The notes below the pieces were generated by a model. It saw only the letters and a list, made by a program, of their open reading frames with translations. It did not search any database and was not told the DNA's origin. Made by a program: the position numbers and the translations under genes. From Amycolatopsis anabasis (GTDB lineage Bacteria > Actinomycetota > Actinomycetes > Mycobacteriales > Pseudonocardiaceae): a DNA stretch of 64,000 bases. Shown one piece after another: positions 23,622-32,229 of this stretch. Location of the stretch: contig NZ_VTHK01000010.1 in the NCBI RefSeq assembly GCF_009765355.1, positions 62,001 to 126,000 of the forward strand. Direction: 5' to 3'. Each line of letters starts with the position of its first letter. Position 1 is the first letter of the stretch.

Positions 23622-24020
23622 TCACCGGAGTCCCGCCGAGCCCAGAACCGCCAAGCCGAAGAACAGCCAGAGCAACAACGGGATCAACCAGAGACCGACG
23701 ATGACGTAGCCGATGATGATTCCGGCTTGGGCCATGCCCTGGCCGCCCGCCTCGCCCCGCTTGGCCTTGCTGTACCCGATGTGGCCGAAGACGATGCCCA
23801 GGATCGCCGGGAGGCAGAAGAGAATGCCGACCAGGGAACACACCAGGCTCGCGACGGCCATGCCCTGTTCCTGCTGGGGCGGCGGCCCGTAGCCGTAGCC
23901 GTAGGGCTGCATCGGGTACTGCGCCCCGTAGGGCTGCATCGGGTATTGCTGGTACTGCTGGGGATAGGGCTGCGATCCCGACGGCGGTCGCGGATCGTAC
24001 GGGTTCGGTGGATTGGTCAT
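23622..24020 (-). CDS. DUF4190 membrane protein, copy 1
   Basis: 132 residues from ATG at 24020. Same design as 23140-23538: N-terminal Pro/Tyr/Gln-rich region with YPMQPYG repeats, then two transmembrane helices flanking GHIGYSKAKRGEAGGQGMAQAGII. The conserved loop is nearly identical in both paralogues, while the low-complexity regions differ, as expected if the loop carries the function. Upstream gap of 131 bp to the divergent acyl-CoA dehydrogenase gene contains both promoters. Confidence 0.85.
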   Translation of the reverse strand: MTNPPNPYDPRPPSGSQPYPQQYQQYPMQPYGAQYPMQPYGYGYGPPPQQEQGMAVASLVCSLVGILFCLPAILGIVFGHIGYSKAKRGEAGGQGMAQAGIIIGYVIVGLWLIPLLLWLFFGLAVLGSAGLR

Positions 24021-24151
24021 GCTGCCCCCTCGCGTCCTCCCCAGGCTGCCCGATCACCGTACTCACCTTGGGGTGAGCATCGTCATGGCGCCATCGCCCG
24101 GCAGGGGTCATACTCACCGGTAACCCATCGCGCCACGAAAAGGGAGCATGC

Positions 24152-25348
24152 ATGGCCCGCCTCGCGCAGACTGCCGGTCTCACCGACGTGCAGTCCGAGA
24201 TCCTGTCCACGGTCCGGTCTTTCGTGGACAAGGAGGTCATCCCGCACGCGCAGGAACTGGAGCACTCCGACACCTATCCGGCGGACATCGTCGAGGGCAT
24301 GAAGGAGATGGGCCTGTTCGGGATCACCATTCCCGAGGAGTACGGCGGCCTCGGCGAGTCGCTGCTGACCTACGCGTTGGTCGTGGAGGAGATCGCGCGC
24401 GGCTGGATGAGCGTTTCCGGCGTGATCAACACCCATTTCATCGTGGCGCACATGATTTCCCGGCACGGCACCCCGGAACAGAAGCAGCATTTCCTGCCGC
24501 GCATGGCGACCGGTGAGGTGCGCGGTTCGTTTTCCATGTCCGAGCCGGATCTCGGTTCCGATGTGGCGGCCATCAAAACCCGGGCGAAGAAGGACGGGGA
24601 CGACTACGTCATCGACGGGTCGAAGATGTGGCTGACCAACGGCGGCACGTCGAACCTGATCGCGTTGCTGGTGCGCACCGACGAGGGCGCCGAGAAACCG
24701 CACCAGAACCTCACCACGTTCCTGGTGGAGAAGCCGGAGGGTTTCGGTGAGGTCGCGCCCGGGCTGACCATTCCCGGGAAGATCGACAAAATGGGGTACA
24801 AGGGCGTCGACACCACCGAGGCGGTGTTCGACGGATTCCGCGTCGGCGGCGACCAGGTGCTCGGCGCGGCGCCGGGCAAGGGTTTCTCGTTCATGATGGA
24901 CGGGATCGAGGTCGGCCGGGTCAACGTGGCCGCCCGGGCTTGCGGGATCGCGATCCGCGCGTTCGAACTGGCCGTGGAGTACGCCCAGCAGCGCAAGACG
25001 TTCGGCAAGGCGATCGCCGAGCACCAGGCGGTCGCGTTCAAACTCGCCGAGATGGCCACCAAGGTCGAGGCCGCGCACCTGATGATGGTGAACGCCGCGC
25101 GGCTCAAGGACACCGGCGCGCGCAACGACGTCGAGGCCGGGATGGCCAAGCTCATCGCCAGCGAATACTGCGCCGAGGTCACCCAGGACGCGTTCCGGAT
25201 CCACGGCGGCTACGGGTACTCGAAGGAATACGAGATCGAACGCCTGATGCGGGAGGCGCCGTTCCTGCTCATCGGCGAGGGCACCAGCGAGATCCAGAAG
25301 ACGATCATCAGCCGCGGGCTGCTGCGCGAGTACAAGTCGAAGGGCTAA
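24152..25348 (+). CDS. Acyl-CoA dehydrogenase
   Basis: 398 residues from ATG at 24152 after AAAAGGGAG. Full three-domain flavoprotein: GLFGITIPEEYGGLGESLLTYALVVEEIARG, SFSMSEPDLGSDVAAIKTRA (FAD/substrate contact), WLTNGGTSNLIALLVRT, then the C-terminal helical domain with GRVNVAARACGIAIRAFELAVEYAQQRKTFGKAI form in segments and the end signature IHGGYGYSKEYEIERLMREAPFLLIGEGTSEIQ, whose Glu (EGTSE) is the usual catalytic-base position. Oxidises an acyl-CoA to the enoyl-CoA with electron transfer to ETF. Chain-length preference is not evident. A hairpin terminator follows. Confidence 0.92.
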   Translation: MARLAQTAGLTDVQSEILSTVRSFVDKEVIPHAQELEHSDTYPADIVEGMKEMGLFGITIPEEYGGLGESLLTYALVVEEIARGWMSVSGVINTHFIVAHMISRHGTPEQKQHFLPRMATGEVRGSFSMSEPDLGSDVAAIKTRAKKDGDDYVIDGSKMWLTNGGTSNLIALLVRTDEGAEKPHQNLTTFLVEKPEGFGEVAPGLTIPGKIDKMGYKGVDTTEAVFDGFRVGGDQVLGAAPGKGFSFMMDGIEVGRVNVAARACGIAIRAFELAVEYAQQRKTFGKAIAEHQAVAFKLAEMATKVEAAHLMMVNAARLKDTGARNDVEAGMAKLIASEYCAEVTQDAFRIHGGYGYSKEYEIERLMREAPFLLIGEGTSEIQKTIISRGLLREYKSKG

Positions 25349-25369
25349 ACGCGGGAACACTAGCCATCT

Positions 25370-25420
25370 GATCTTGGTCGCGGAAGGACACGTTGGAGTG
25401 AATCCATCTCGACCAAGATC
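25370..25420 (+). terminator. 11-bp inverted repeat after the acyl-CoA dehydrogenase gene
   Basis: GATCTTGGTCG (25370-25380) pairs exactly with CGACCAAGATC (25410-25420) over a 29-nt loop. It lies between two codirectional genes. The loop is long for an intrinsic terminator, so a palindromic repeat or regulatory site remains possible. Confidence 0.6.
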
Positions 25421-25493
25421 GTTTCGGCTTTCCGGGCCCGATCCGCTGAGTTAGATTCCCGACGCCTCATCGGCTACCCGGGATGGTGATTCA

Positions 25494-26042
25494 GTGGTTC
25501 GACGCAGTGTGTTCGGCGTCCTGGTCCTCCCGGTTGTCGCGGTCGCCGCGCTGACCGGATGCGACGGCGACGGCACCGCCGTGGGCGGCGACGGCGGGTC
25601 CCAGCCCGGTACCACCAGCGGCTTGGTGGTCTCACCCCCGGCCCCGCCCGCGCCGCCGTCGAGCGCTTCGTCCGTCGCGCCGACCCCGACCCCCGCGGGC
25701 GGCGGGTACAACCTGCAGGCGAAGCTGGACGAGTTGCTCAACGGCGCCCCGCTCCGGTTCGACCCGGACAGCGTCCAGCTCTCCGAGGCCAGCAAGGCGA
25801 CCATCAAGCAGATCGCCGAGGCGGCGCACTGCCCGCCGGGCGCGAAGCTCGAGGTCATCGCGACGGCCCGGTTCGAGGACGGCAAGAAGGCGACCGAGGT
25901 TTCCCAGCAGCGCGCGGACGCGGTCGTCCAGGGACTCATCGCCGGCGGGATCGCCCCGGAACGGATCACGGCGAAGGGCGTCGGCAACGAGGGCATCGGC
26001 GGCGACGACGCCACCCTCGGCGTCAAGATCAAAGTCGTCTAG
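25494..26042 (+). CDS. OmpA-like lipoprotein
   Basis: 182 residues from GTG at 25494. Lipoprotein signal: basic start, hydrophobic core FGVLVLPVVAVAALTGC with the lipidated Cys23. Residues 30-68 are a Gly/Pro/Ser linker. Residues 72-182 resemble an OmpA C-terminal domain: APLRFDPDSVQLSEASKATIKQIAEAA (the strand-helix where OmpA binds), ARFEDGKKATEVSQQRADAVVQGLIAGGI and ERITAKGVGNEG. Such proteins anchor to peptidoglycan; the diaminopimelate-binding Asp/Arg pair is less clear than in canonical members. A type A repeat follows its stop. Confidence 0.75.
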   Translation: MVRRSVFGVLVLPVVAVAALTGCDGDGTAVGGDGGSQPGTTSGLVVSPPAPPAPPSSASSVAPTPTPAGGGYNLQAKLDELLNGAPLRFDPDSVQLSEASKATIKQIAEAAHCPPGAKLEVIATARFEDGKKATEVSQQRADAVVQGLIAGGIAPERITAKGVGNEGIGGDDATLGVKIKVV

Positions 26043-26071
26043 CCCCTCCGCTCCTTTCGCGCAGCGGGGGG

Positions 26072-26149
26072 AGCAAGGGAGCTTTACTACGGTTCAACCG
26101 GAGTAAAGGTCCCTCGCTCCCGATCAGGCGGAGTAAAGGTCCCTTCCTG
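26072..26149. repeat. 78-bp modular repeat (type A), after the OmpA-like gene
   Basis: Units AGCAAGGGAGCTTTACTA (26072-26089), AGTAAAGGTCCCTCGCTC (26102-26119) and AGTAAAGGTCCCTTCCTG (26132-26149) with 12-nt spacers CGGTTCAACCGG and CCGATCAGGCGG. The first unit has GGGAGC in place of the usual GGGACC core. One forward and two reverse units, as at 18006. No type B hairpin follows. Confidence 0.9.
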
Positions 26150-26285
26150 CCGGTGAGCTTCGCGGTCCCCGGGGCGCGGTGTGGTGCCGGACACCGGGCT
26201 CGCCTGGCGGCTGCCCCATGCCGGATTCGCGTGGTTACCTTGACATTGGCAGGATGGAAACATCCGTTCGAGCAAGGCATGGGTG

Positions 26286-26807
26286 ATGATCGTGACCGGT
26301 CCATTCTCGTCAGCAGGACGCTCCCCCCAGGGGCACCCCCGCCTGCCGACGCCGCCGTCCGGGTGGCCGATCGGCTCCTACGGCACCTACTCCGAGGCGC
26401 AACGCGCCGTCGAACACCTTGCGGACAACGACTTCACCGTCGAGGACGTCACCATCGTCGGCGTCGACCTGATGCTGGTCGAGCGGGTGATCGGCCGCCT
26501 GTCCTGGGGCAAGGTGCTCGGCACCGGCGCGGTCTCCGGCGCCTGGTTCGGCCTGTTCGTCGGCGTGCTGCTGTCCATGTTCAGCAACCAGAGCGGCTTC
26601 AACTACCAGCCGATCCTGGTCGGCCTGTTCTCCGGTGTGCTGTTCGGCCTGGTGTTCGCCGCCATCAGCTACGCCTCCACCAAGGGGCGCCGCGACTTCT
26701 CCTCGGCGAGCCAGCTCGTCGCCGGCCGCTACGACGTGCTGTGCCAGCCGCGCAACGCCGAGCAGGGCCGCGACCTGCTCGCCAAGCTGGCCATGAAACC
26801 CTCCTGA
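26286..26807 (+). CDS. General-stress-protein-17M-like membrane protein
   Basis: 173 residues from ATG at 26286 (GTG 26283 is adjacent). After a Pro-rich N terminus comes a GSP17M-type domain: GSYGTYSEAQRAVEHLADNDFTVEDVTIVGVDL (an alpha/beta module), then two glycine-rich hydrophobic segments (GTGAVSGAWFGLFVGVLLSMF and ILVGLFSGVLFGLVFAAISYA) and a short C-terminal beta/alpha part ending in AGRYDVLCQPRNAEQGRDLLAKL. Family function unknown. In mycobacteria the counterpart Rv1234 stands immediately before lpqY, as here. Confidence 0.82.
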   Translation: MIVTGPFSSAGRSPQGHPRLPTPPSGWPIGSYGTYSEAQRAVEHLADNDFTVEDVTIVGVDLMLVERVIGRLSWGKVLGTGAVSGAWFGLFVGVLLSMFSNQSGFNYQPILVGLFSGVLFGLVFAAISYASTKGRRDFSSASQLVAGRYDVLCQPRNAEQGRDLLAKLAMKPS

Positions 26808-27096
26808 GTCACCCCTACTGCGACGATTGGTCTAGGGGTTCGCTACCCTGGCGAGCTTTTGACCTGCACCGGCGGAATTGCCCATCTGGAGCATTTCGCT
26901 GAATCGTTACGGTTGTTGCTTGATTGCGATCATCACCGGGCATAGGTTGCTCAGCACCAGCCGGGCGCTCGCGTGCTCATTCGTGCGCTCTCGCCCGGCT
27001 CCATGCACGTCGGGGTGCAGGTGCGGTGCGTCTCGCCGCGCCCGCGTTCCGGTCCGGCCGCTGACGCCGGGGTGTGCGCGCTGGGAAGGAGGCCTG

Positions 27097-28404
27097 ATGG
27101 GGAAAGCGAGCGGTCGACCACGACGTCGAATCGCCGCCGCGCTCGGTGCCGGGATGATGGCGGCGGGGCTGCTGACCGCCTGTGGTTCGGCGAGCGGCAT
27201 GAAAATCAACATCTACTACGCGCCGGAAGACAACTTCCAGTCCGTTGTGGACAATTGCAACAAGAAAGCCGCCGGACGCTACGAAATCGTCTACAACAAG
27301 CTGCCACGCGGCGCGGACGACCAGCGCCAGCAGATGGTCCGGCGACTCGCCGCGGGCGACGACACCCTGGACATCCTGGGGCTGGACGTGAACTGGGTGT
27401 CCGAGTTCGCCGAGGCCGGTTGGGCCGCGGAATGGACCGGTGACAACAAGGCGAAGGCCTCCGAAGGTGTGCTGGCCGGCCCGCTGGAGACGGCGACCTG
27501 GAAGGGCAAGCTCTACGGCGCGCCGAAGAACACCAACGTCCAGCTGCTCTGGTACGACGACCGGGTCACCCCGAAGCCCCCGGAGACCTGGGACGAGATG
27601 ATCGCCCAGGCCGAGGCGCTCAAGGCGCAGGGCAAACCGCACCAGATCCTGTTCACCGGCGCCCAGTACGAGGGCCTGGTGGTCATCTACAACACGCTGG
27701 TCGAGTCCGCGGGCGGGCACATCATCTCCGACGACGGCAAATCCGTGGTGATGGACGAGGGCGCGGTGAAAGCCCTGGAGATCCTCAAGCGGGTCACCTC
27801 CTCGGGCATCACCAACCCGTCGCTGACCAACCAGAAGGAGGACGACGTCCGCCAGTCGTTCCAGCGCGGCGAGGGTGCGTTCGAGCTGAACTGGCCGTTC
27901 GTCTACCCGTCCTTCGCCAAGGAGAAGAAGGCGGACCTGCCGCACTTCAAGTGGTCCACCTATCCCGCGGTGATCCCGGGAACGCCGCCGCGCACCACGA
28001 TCGGCGGGTACGACCTGGCGGTGAGTTCGTACTCGAACCACAAGCCGGAGGCCTTCGAGGCGGCGCTGTGCCTGCGCAGCCAGGAGAACCAGAAGTTCTC
28101 CGCGCTCAAGGACGGCGTCCCGCCGACCATCGAGGCGATCTACACCGACACCACCGGGCTGGACCCGAGCAAACCGGCGGGTGACGACAACCCGAGCATG
28201 GACACGAAGTACCCGATGCGCGAGACCATTCTCGCCGCGCTCAAGAACGCCGCGGTCCGGCCGCTCACCCCGGCCTACCAGAGCGCGTCCACGGTCATCT
28301 CCAAACTGCTCTCGCCGCCCTCGGCCATCGACCCGAAGGCCACCGCGGACAAGCTCCGCGAGCAGATCGGTGATGCGCTGCAGTCGAAGGGAGTCATCCC
28401 GTGA
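27097..28404 (+). CDS. lpqY: Trehalose ABC transporter substrate-binding lipoprotein LpqY
   Basis: 435 residues from ATG at 27097, with GGAAGGAGG in the correct place. Signal peptide with lipobox LLTAC (lipidated Cys29), then a family 1 solute-binding fold: INIYYAPEDN, VRRLAAGDDTLDILGLDVNWVSEFAEAGW, TWKGKLYGAPKNTNVQLLWY, ENQKFSALKDGVPPT. It delivers trehalose, probably recycled from trehalose-containing glycolipids, to SugABC. Identification rests on the complete lpqY-sugA-sugB-sugC operon and its conserved setting next to the GSP17M-like gene and corA. The 289-bp gap upstream has no gene; it must hold the operon promoter, but no convincing -35/-10 pair was found. The stop overlaps sugA. Confidence 0.88.
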   Translation: MGKASGRPRRRIAAALGAGMMAAGLLTACGSASGMKINIYYAPEDNFQSVVDNCNKKAAGRYEIVYNKLPRGADDQRQQMVRRLAAGDDTLDILGLDVNWVSEFAEAGWAAEWTGDNKAKASEGVLAGPLETATWKGKLYGAPKNTNVQLLWYDDRVTPKPPETWDEMIAQAEALKAQGKPHQILFTGAQYEGLVVIYNTLVESAGGHIISDDGKSVVMDEGAVKALEILKRVTSSGITNPSLTNQKEDDVRQSFQRGEGAFELNWPFVYPSFAKEKKADLPHFKWSTYPAVIPGTPPRTTIGGYDLAVSSYSNHKPEAFEAALCLRSQENQKFSALKDGVPPTIEAIYTDTTGLDPSKPAGDDNPSMDTKYPMRETILAALKNAAVRPLTPAYQSASTVISKLLSPPSAIDPKATADKLREQIGDALQSKGVIP

Positions 28405-29381
28405 CCACCCAGGGACCTTCACCGGCCGAGACGGTCGTCGGCTCGACGGCGATCAAGGAGGCGGGCCGGACCCCGGCCAAGCACAAGAAACCCGCGCTGA
28501 GCGAGGGGAAGAAGGCGGAGCGGCGGCTCGGGCTGCTGCTGTGCGCCCCGGCCGCGATCGTGATGATCGCGGTCACCGGGTGGCCGATCATCTACTCGAT
28601 CTGGCTCTCGCTGCAACGGTACGACCTGCGGTTCCCGGCGCAGCAGGAGTTCGTGGGCCTGGCCAACTACGCCGCGGTGCTGACGAACGGCTACTGGTGG
28701 ACCGCGTTCGGCACGACCATGCTGCTGACCGTGGTCTCGGTGGCCATCGAACTGGTGCTGGGCATGGCGCTCGCGCTGATCATGCACCGCACGATCGTCG
28801 GCCGCGGCCTGGTGCGCACGGTTTCCCTGATCCCGTACGGCATCGTGACGGTGGTGGCGGCGTTCTCCTGGTACTTCGCGTGGACGCCGAAGACCGGCTA
28901 CCTGGCCGATCTGCTCGCGTCGGATTCCGCGCCGCTGACCGAATGGCTGCCCTCGCTGGGCATCATCGTGCTGGCCGAGGTCTGGAAGACCACGCCGTTC
29001 ATGGCTCTGCTGCTGATGGCGGGGCTGGCCCTGGTGCCCGACGACCTGCTCAAGGCCGCCTCGATGGACGGCGCGAACGCGTGGCAGCGGTTCACCAAGG
29101 TGATGCTGCCGGTGATGAAACCGGCGATCCTGGTGGCGCTGCTGTTCCGCACGCTGGACGCGTTCCGGATCTTCGACAACATCTTCGTGCTCACCAACGG
29201 CGCGCAGGACACGTCGTCGGTGTCGATGCAGACCTACAACAACCTGCTCAAGGGGTTGAACCTCGGCATCGGTTCGACGATGGCGGTGCTGATCTTCCTC
29301 ACGGTCGCGCTCATCGCGTTCGTGTTCATCAAGTTGTTCGGCACGGCCGCGCCCGGCAGCGATCAAGGGGGTAAGCGCTGA
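28401..29381 (+). CDS. sugA: Trehalose ABC transporter permease SugA
   Basis: 326 residues from GTG at 28401, overlapping the lpqY stop. A charged cytoplasmic N terminus of ~45 residues precedes six transmembrane helices; the first is [29 protein letters not shown]. The EAA loop that contacts the ATPase is [33 protein letters not shown] ([20 protein letters not shown], about residue 220). MalF-type permease. The last base of the stop is the first base of the sugB ATG. Confidence 0.9.
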   Translation: MTTQGPSPAETVVGSTAIKEAGRTPAKHKKPALSEGKKAERRLGLLLCAPAAIVMIAVTGWPIIYSIWLSLQRYDLRFPAQQEFVGLANYAAVLTNGYWWTAFGTTMLLTVVSVAIELVLGMALALIMHRTIVGRGLVRTVSLIPYGIVTVVAAFSWYFAWTPKTGYLADLLASDSAPLTEWLPSLGIIVLAEVWKTTPFMALLLMAGLALVPDDLLKAASMDGANAWQRFTKVMLPVMKPAILVALLFRTLDAFRIFDNIFVLTNGAQDTSSVSMQTYNNLLKGLNLGIGSTMAVLIFLTVALIAFVFIKLFGTAAPGSDQGGKR

Positions 29382-30223
29382 TGGCCATCACAGGTGCGGT
29401 CACCACCGGCCGCAAGGTCAAGTGGACGCTGATCGACATCGTGGTCGTGGTGTACGCGATCGTCCCGGTGTTGTGGATCGTCTCGCTTTCCTTCAAGACC
29501 AAGGAAACGCTCACCGACGGGAACTTCATCCCGCGCGAGTGGACCCTGCAGAACTACGCGGACATCTTCGACACCACCGAGTTCATCCGCGCGCTGGTGA
29601 ACTCGATCGGCATCGCGATCATCGCGACGGTGATCGCCGTGGTGCTCGGCACGATGGCCGCGTACGCGATCGCCCGGCTCGACTTCCCCGGCAAGCAGCT
29701 GCTGGTCGGGGTGTCGCTGCTGATCGCGATGTTCCCGCAGGTTTCGCTGGTGACGCCGCTGTTCAACATCGAACGGCAGCTCGGCCTGTTCGACACCTGG
29801 CCGGGGCTGATCCTGCCCTACATCACCTTCGCGCTGCCGCTGGCGATCTACACGCTGTCGGCGTTCTTCCGCGAGATCCCGTGGGAGCTGGAGAAGGCCG
29901 CGAAGATGGACGGCGCCACCCCGGGCCAGGCGTTCCGGCGGGTCATCGCCCCGCTGGCCGCGCCCGGCGTGTTCACCACGGCGATCCTGGTGTTCATCTT
30001 CTGCTGGAACGACTTCCTGTTCGCCATCTCGCTGACGTCCACCGAGGCGTCGCGCACGGTCCCGGCGGCACTGTCGTTCTTCACCGGGGCCTCGCAGTTC
30101 GAGGACCCGACCGGGACGATCTCCGCGGCCGCCGTGGTGATCACCATCCCGATCATCCTGTTCGTGTTGTTCTTCCAGCGCCGCATCGTCGCGGGGCTGA
30201 CGTCCGGCGCCGTTAAGGGGTAG
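29381..30223 (+). CDS. sugB: Trehalose ABC transporter permease SugB
   Basis: 280 residues from ATG at 29381, sharing one base with the sugA stop. MalG-type permease with six helices; [25 protein letters not shown] at the start and the EAA loop [20 protein letters not shown] followed by LPL-like [26 protein letters not shown], the usual C-terminal permease signature. Forms the channel with SugA. sugC begins three bases after its stop. Confidence 0.9.
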   Translation: MAITGAVTTGRKVKWTLIDIVVVVYAIVPVLWIVSLSFKTKETLTDGNFIPREWTLQNYADIFDTTEFIRALVNSIGIAIIATVIAVVLGTMAAYAIARLDFPGKQLLVGVSLLIAMFPQVSLVTPLFNIERQLGLFDTWPGLILPYITFALPLAIYTLSAFFREIPWELEKAAKMDGATPGQAFRRVIAPLAAPGVFTTAILVFIFCWNDFLFAISLTSTEASRTVPAALSFFTGASQFEDPTGTISAAAVVITIPIILFVLFFQRRIVAGLTSGAVKG

Positions 30224-30226
30224 CAA

Positions 30227-31408
30227 ATGGCTGAGATCGTTCTCGACAAGGTGAGCAAGCGGTACCCCGATGGTGCGCTCGCGGTGTCCGAGGTCGACAT
30301 CGAGATCGCCGACGGCGAGTTCATCATCCTGGTGGGGCCTTCGGGTTGCGGGAAGTCGACCACGCTGAACATGGTGGCCGGGCTGGAGGACATCTCCTCC
30401 GGTGAGCTGCGCATCGACGGCCAGCGGATGAACGAGCGCGCGCCCAAGGACCGCGACATCGCGATGGTGTTCCAGTCCTACGCGCTGTACCCGCACATGA
30501 GCGTGCGGGAGAACATGGCGTTCCCGCTGCGGCTGGCGAAGGTGCCCGACGCCGAGGTGCGGTCCAAGGTCGAGGAGGCCGCGCGCATCCTGGACCTGAC
30601 CCAGCACCTGGACCGCAAACCGGCGAACCTCTCCGGTGGCCAGCGCCAGCGGGTCGCGATGGGCCGGGCGATCGTCCGCAGCCCCAAGGCGTTCCTGATG
30701 GACGAGCCACTGTCCAATCTGGACGCCAAGCTGCGCGGGCAGATGCGGACCTCGGTGTCGAAGCTGCAGAAGCAGCTGGGCACCACGACGCTGTACGTCA
30801 CGCACGACCAGACCGAGGCGATGACCCTGGGCGACCGGGTCGTGGTGCTGCGCGCCGGGCACGTGCAGCAGATCGGCTCGCCGCAGTTCCTCTACGAGCA
30901 GCCGGCGAACCTGTTCGTCGCCGGGTTCATCGGCTCGCCGTCGATGAACTTCGTCCCGGTGACGCTCGAGGAGGGGCGGATCAGGGGCCCGCTCGGCGGT
31001 TTCGTCCTGTCCGACCGGGTGCGGCGGCTGGTCGAGGCCGCCGACGCCCCGCGCGAGGTGATCGCCGGGATCCGGCCGGAGCACTTCGAGGACGCGGCCC
31101 TGCTCGACGACGCCCAGAAACAGGGCGGCACCACGTTCACTGCGCAGGTCGACGTGCTGGAGTCGATGGGGTCGGAGAAGTACGCGCACTTCACCGTGGA
31201 AGGTGAGCTGGCGTCGACCTCGGAACTGCAGGAGCTGGCCGCGGACTCCGGTTCGGACGACGTCCCGGACAGCGGCGCGAACATCGTCGCCCGGCTCTCG
31301 GCGGCCTCCTCGGTGACCGAGGGCGGGAACGTCGACGTCTGGTTCTCCGCGGACAAGGTGCAGCTGTTCGACCCGTCCTCGGGCAAGAACCTGACCTACG
31401 AGGGCTGA
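30227..31408 (+). CDS. sugC: Trehalose ABC transporter ATP-binding subunit SugC
   Basis: 393 residues from ATG at 30227. Walker A GPSGCGKST (residues 37-45), Q-loop MVFQSYALYPHMSV, signature LSGGQRQR (about 136-143), Walker B FLMDEPLSNLD (about 156-166), and H-loop YVTHDQTEAMTLGDR. The C-terminal ~150 residues form the MalK/UgpC regulatory domain (TOBE-like barrel: FIGSPSMNFVPV, VIAGIRPEHFED). Powers import through SugAB. Ends the operon; a palindrome that overlaps the next start codon lies 15 bp downstream. Confidence 0.93.
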   Translation: MAEIVLDKVSKRYPDGALAVSEVDIEIADGEFIILVGPSGCGKSTTLNMVAGLEDISSGELRIDGQRMNERAPKDRDIAMVFQSYALYPHMSVRENMAFPLRLAKVPDAEVRSKVEEAARILDLTQHLDRKPANLSGGQRQRVAMGRAIVRSPKAFLMDEPLSNLDAKLRGQMRTSVSKLQKQLGTTTLYVTHDQTEAMTLGDRVVVLRAGHVQQIGSPQFLYEQPANLFVAGFIGSPSMNFVPVTLEEGRIRGPLGGFVLSDRVRRLVEAADAPREVIAGIRPEHFEDAALLDDAQKQGGTTFTAQVDVLESMGSEKYAHFTVEGELASTSELQELAADSGSDDVPDSGANIVARLSAASSVTEGGNVDVWFSADKVQLFDPSSGKNLTYEG

Positions 31409-31422
31409 GGTTCTCCCTCCTC

Positions 31423-31470
31423 GAGCCATGCATGCATGCCTGCATTCGTGCTAGCATGCATGCATGGCTC
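31423..31470. promoter_or_regulatory. Palindromic operator over the promoter and start codon of the toxin-antitoxin pair
   Basis: GAGCCATGCATGCATGC (31423-31439) and GCATGCATGCATGGCTC (31454-31470) are exact reverse complements with a 14-nt loop. The right arm includes the antitoxin ATG (31464-31466). TAGCAT at 31452-31457 is a good -10 element for a leaderless transcript starting at that ATG. Ribbon-helix-helix antitoxins repress their own promoter through such repeats. The hairpin could also help stop sugC transcripts. Confidence 0.7.
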
Positions 31471-31769
31471 AGGTTTCATGGCGCGCGACGGATGAACTGG
31501 TGGACCGAGTGCGTCAGGTGGCCGAGCGGGAGGGGAGAAGCATGAACGAGTACATCACCCAGGTGCTCGACGCGGCCACGAATCCGGAGTGGGCGGGGGA
31601 CGAGCGGCAGCGCCTGCGCGAACGCCTGGCCCGCGCGGGCTTGTTGCTGGCGCCCAGGGACCCGCGGCCGGAGCCGGATCCGGTGGCGGTCGCCGAGGCA
31701 GGCCGGGAGGCGGCTGCCCGGGGGCCGCTGCTGTCCGATCTGGTCGTCGAAGAGCGCGAACCGAGGTGA
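31464..31769 (+). CDS. Ribbon-helix-helix antitoxin
   Basis: 101 residues from ATG at 31464. Residues 3-38 make a ribbon-helix-helix DNA-binding domain: VSWRATDELVDRVRQVAEREGRSMNEYITQVL, with the Arg/Asn turn of the Arc/CopG type. The remainder is a charged, Pro-rich region (LLAPRDPRPEPDPVAVAEAG) that would wrap and inhibit the toxin. The stop overlaps the toxin GTG, the usual translationally coupled arrangement of VapBC-like modules. Autoregulation through the palindrome covering its own start is likely. Confidence 0.85.
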   Translation: MAQVSWRATDELVDRVRQVAEREGRSMNEYITQVLDAATNPEWAGDERQRLRERLARAGLLLAPRDPRPEPDPVAVAEAGREAAARGPLLSDLVVEEREPR

Positions 31770-32206
31770 GCGCCTTCGCCGATACGTCGGCGCTGGTCAA
31801 GTTCTACGTCCCGGAGCACGGCCACGACCGCGTTCGCGCCTTGAATGCCGTGGTGGTGTCCCAGATCGCCTCGGTCGAGGTGCCGTCCGCGATCTGGCGG
31901 AAGCACCGCGTCGGCGGGCTGACGGCCACCGGCGCCCGGCGGCTCCTGTCCGCCTTCGAGGCCGACTACCACGGCACCCCGAAGCGAGCCCCGCGTTTCG
32001 AGGTCATCCCGGTGTCCCAGCTGATCTTCGATGTGGCGGCCCGGCTGACCGGCGTGCACGGCCTGCGCGGATTCGACGCCGTGCAACTGGCGACCGCCCA
32101 GCTCGCGGCCTCGGCCGATCCCGAGTGCCGCACCTTCGCCGCCTTCGACAAACGCCTGTGCGAAGCCGCCATCGGGGAAGGCTTCCACCTCCTCCCCGAA
32201 GCCTGA
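31766..32206 (+). CDS. PIN-domain ribonuclease toxin (VapC-like)
   Basis: 146 residues from GTG at 31766, overlapping the antitoxin stop. All four acidic residues of the PIN active site are present: Asp6 (FADTSALVK), Glu38 (ASVEVPSA), Asp104 (GFDAVQLATA) and Asp128 (AAFDKRL). VapC toxins cleave tRNA or rRNA with Mg or Mn. The module sits between the trehalose importer and the XRE/DUF397 pair, i.e. in a short accessory island absent from the mycobacterial gene order. Confidence 0.88.
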   Translation: MSAFADTSALVKFYVPEHGHDRVRALNAVVVSQIASVEVPSAIWRKHRVGGLTATGARRLLSAFEADYHGTPKRAPRFEVIPVSQLIFDVAARLTGVHGLRGFDAVQLATAQLAASADPECRTFAAFDKRLCEAAIGEGFHLLPEA

Positions 32207-32229
32207 CCTACCGAAACGGGGAACTCGCG

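Noticed and set aside
27001-27096. Earlier start for lpqY (26878 frame)
   Set aside because: Would place more than 70 residues before a clear lipoprotein signal; ATG 27097 has a strong ribosome binding site.
28401-28430. Type A repeat unit (CAGGGACCTTCACC) at the sugA start
   Set aside because: Only the nine-base core matches, without flanks, period or second unit; chance resemblance.
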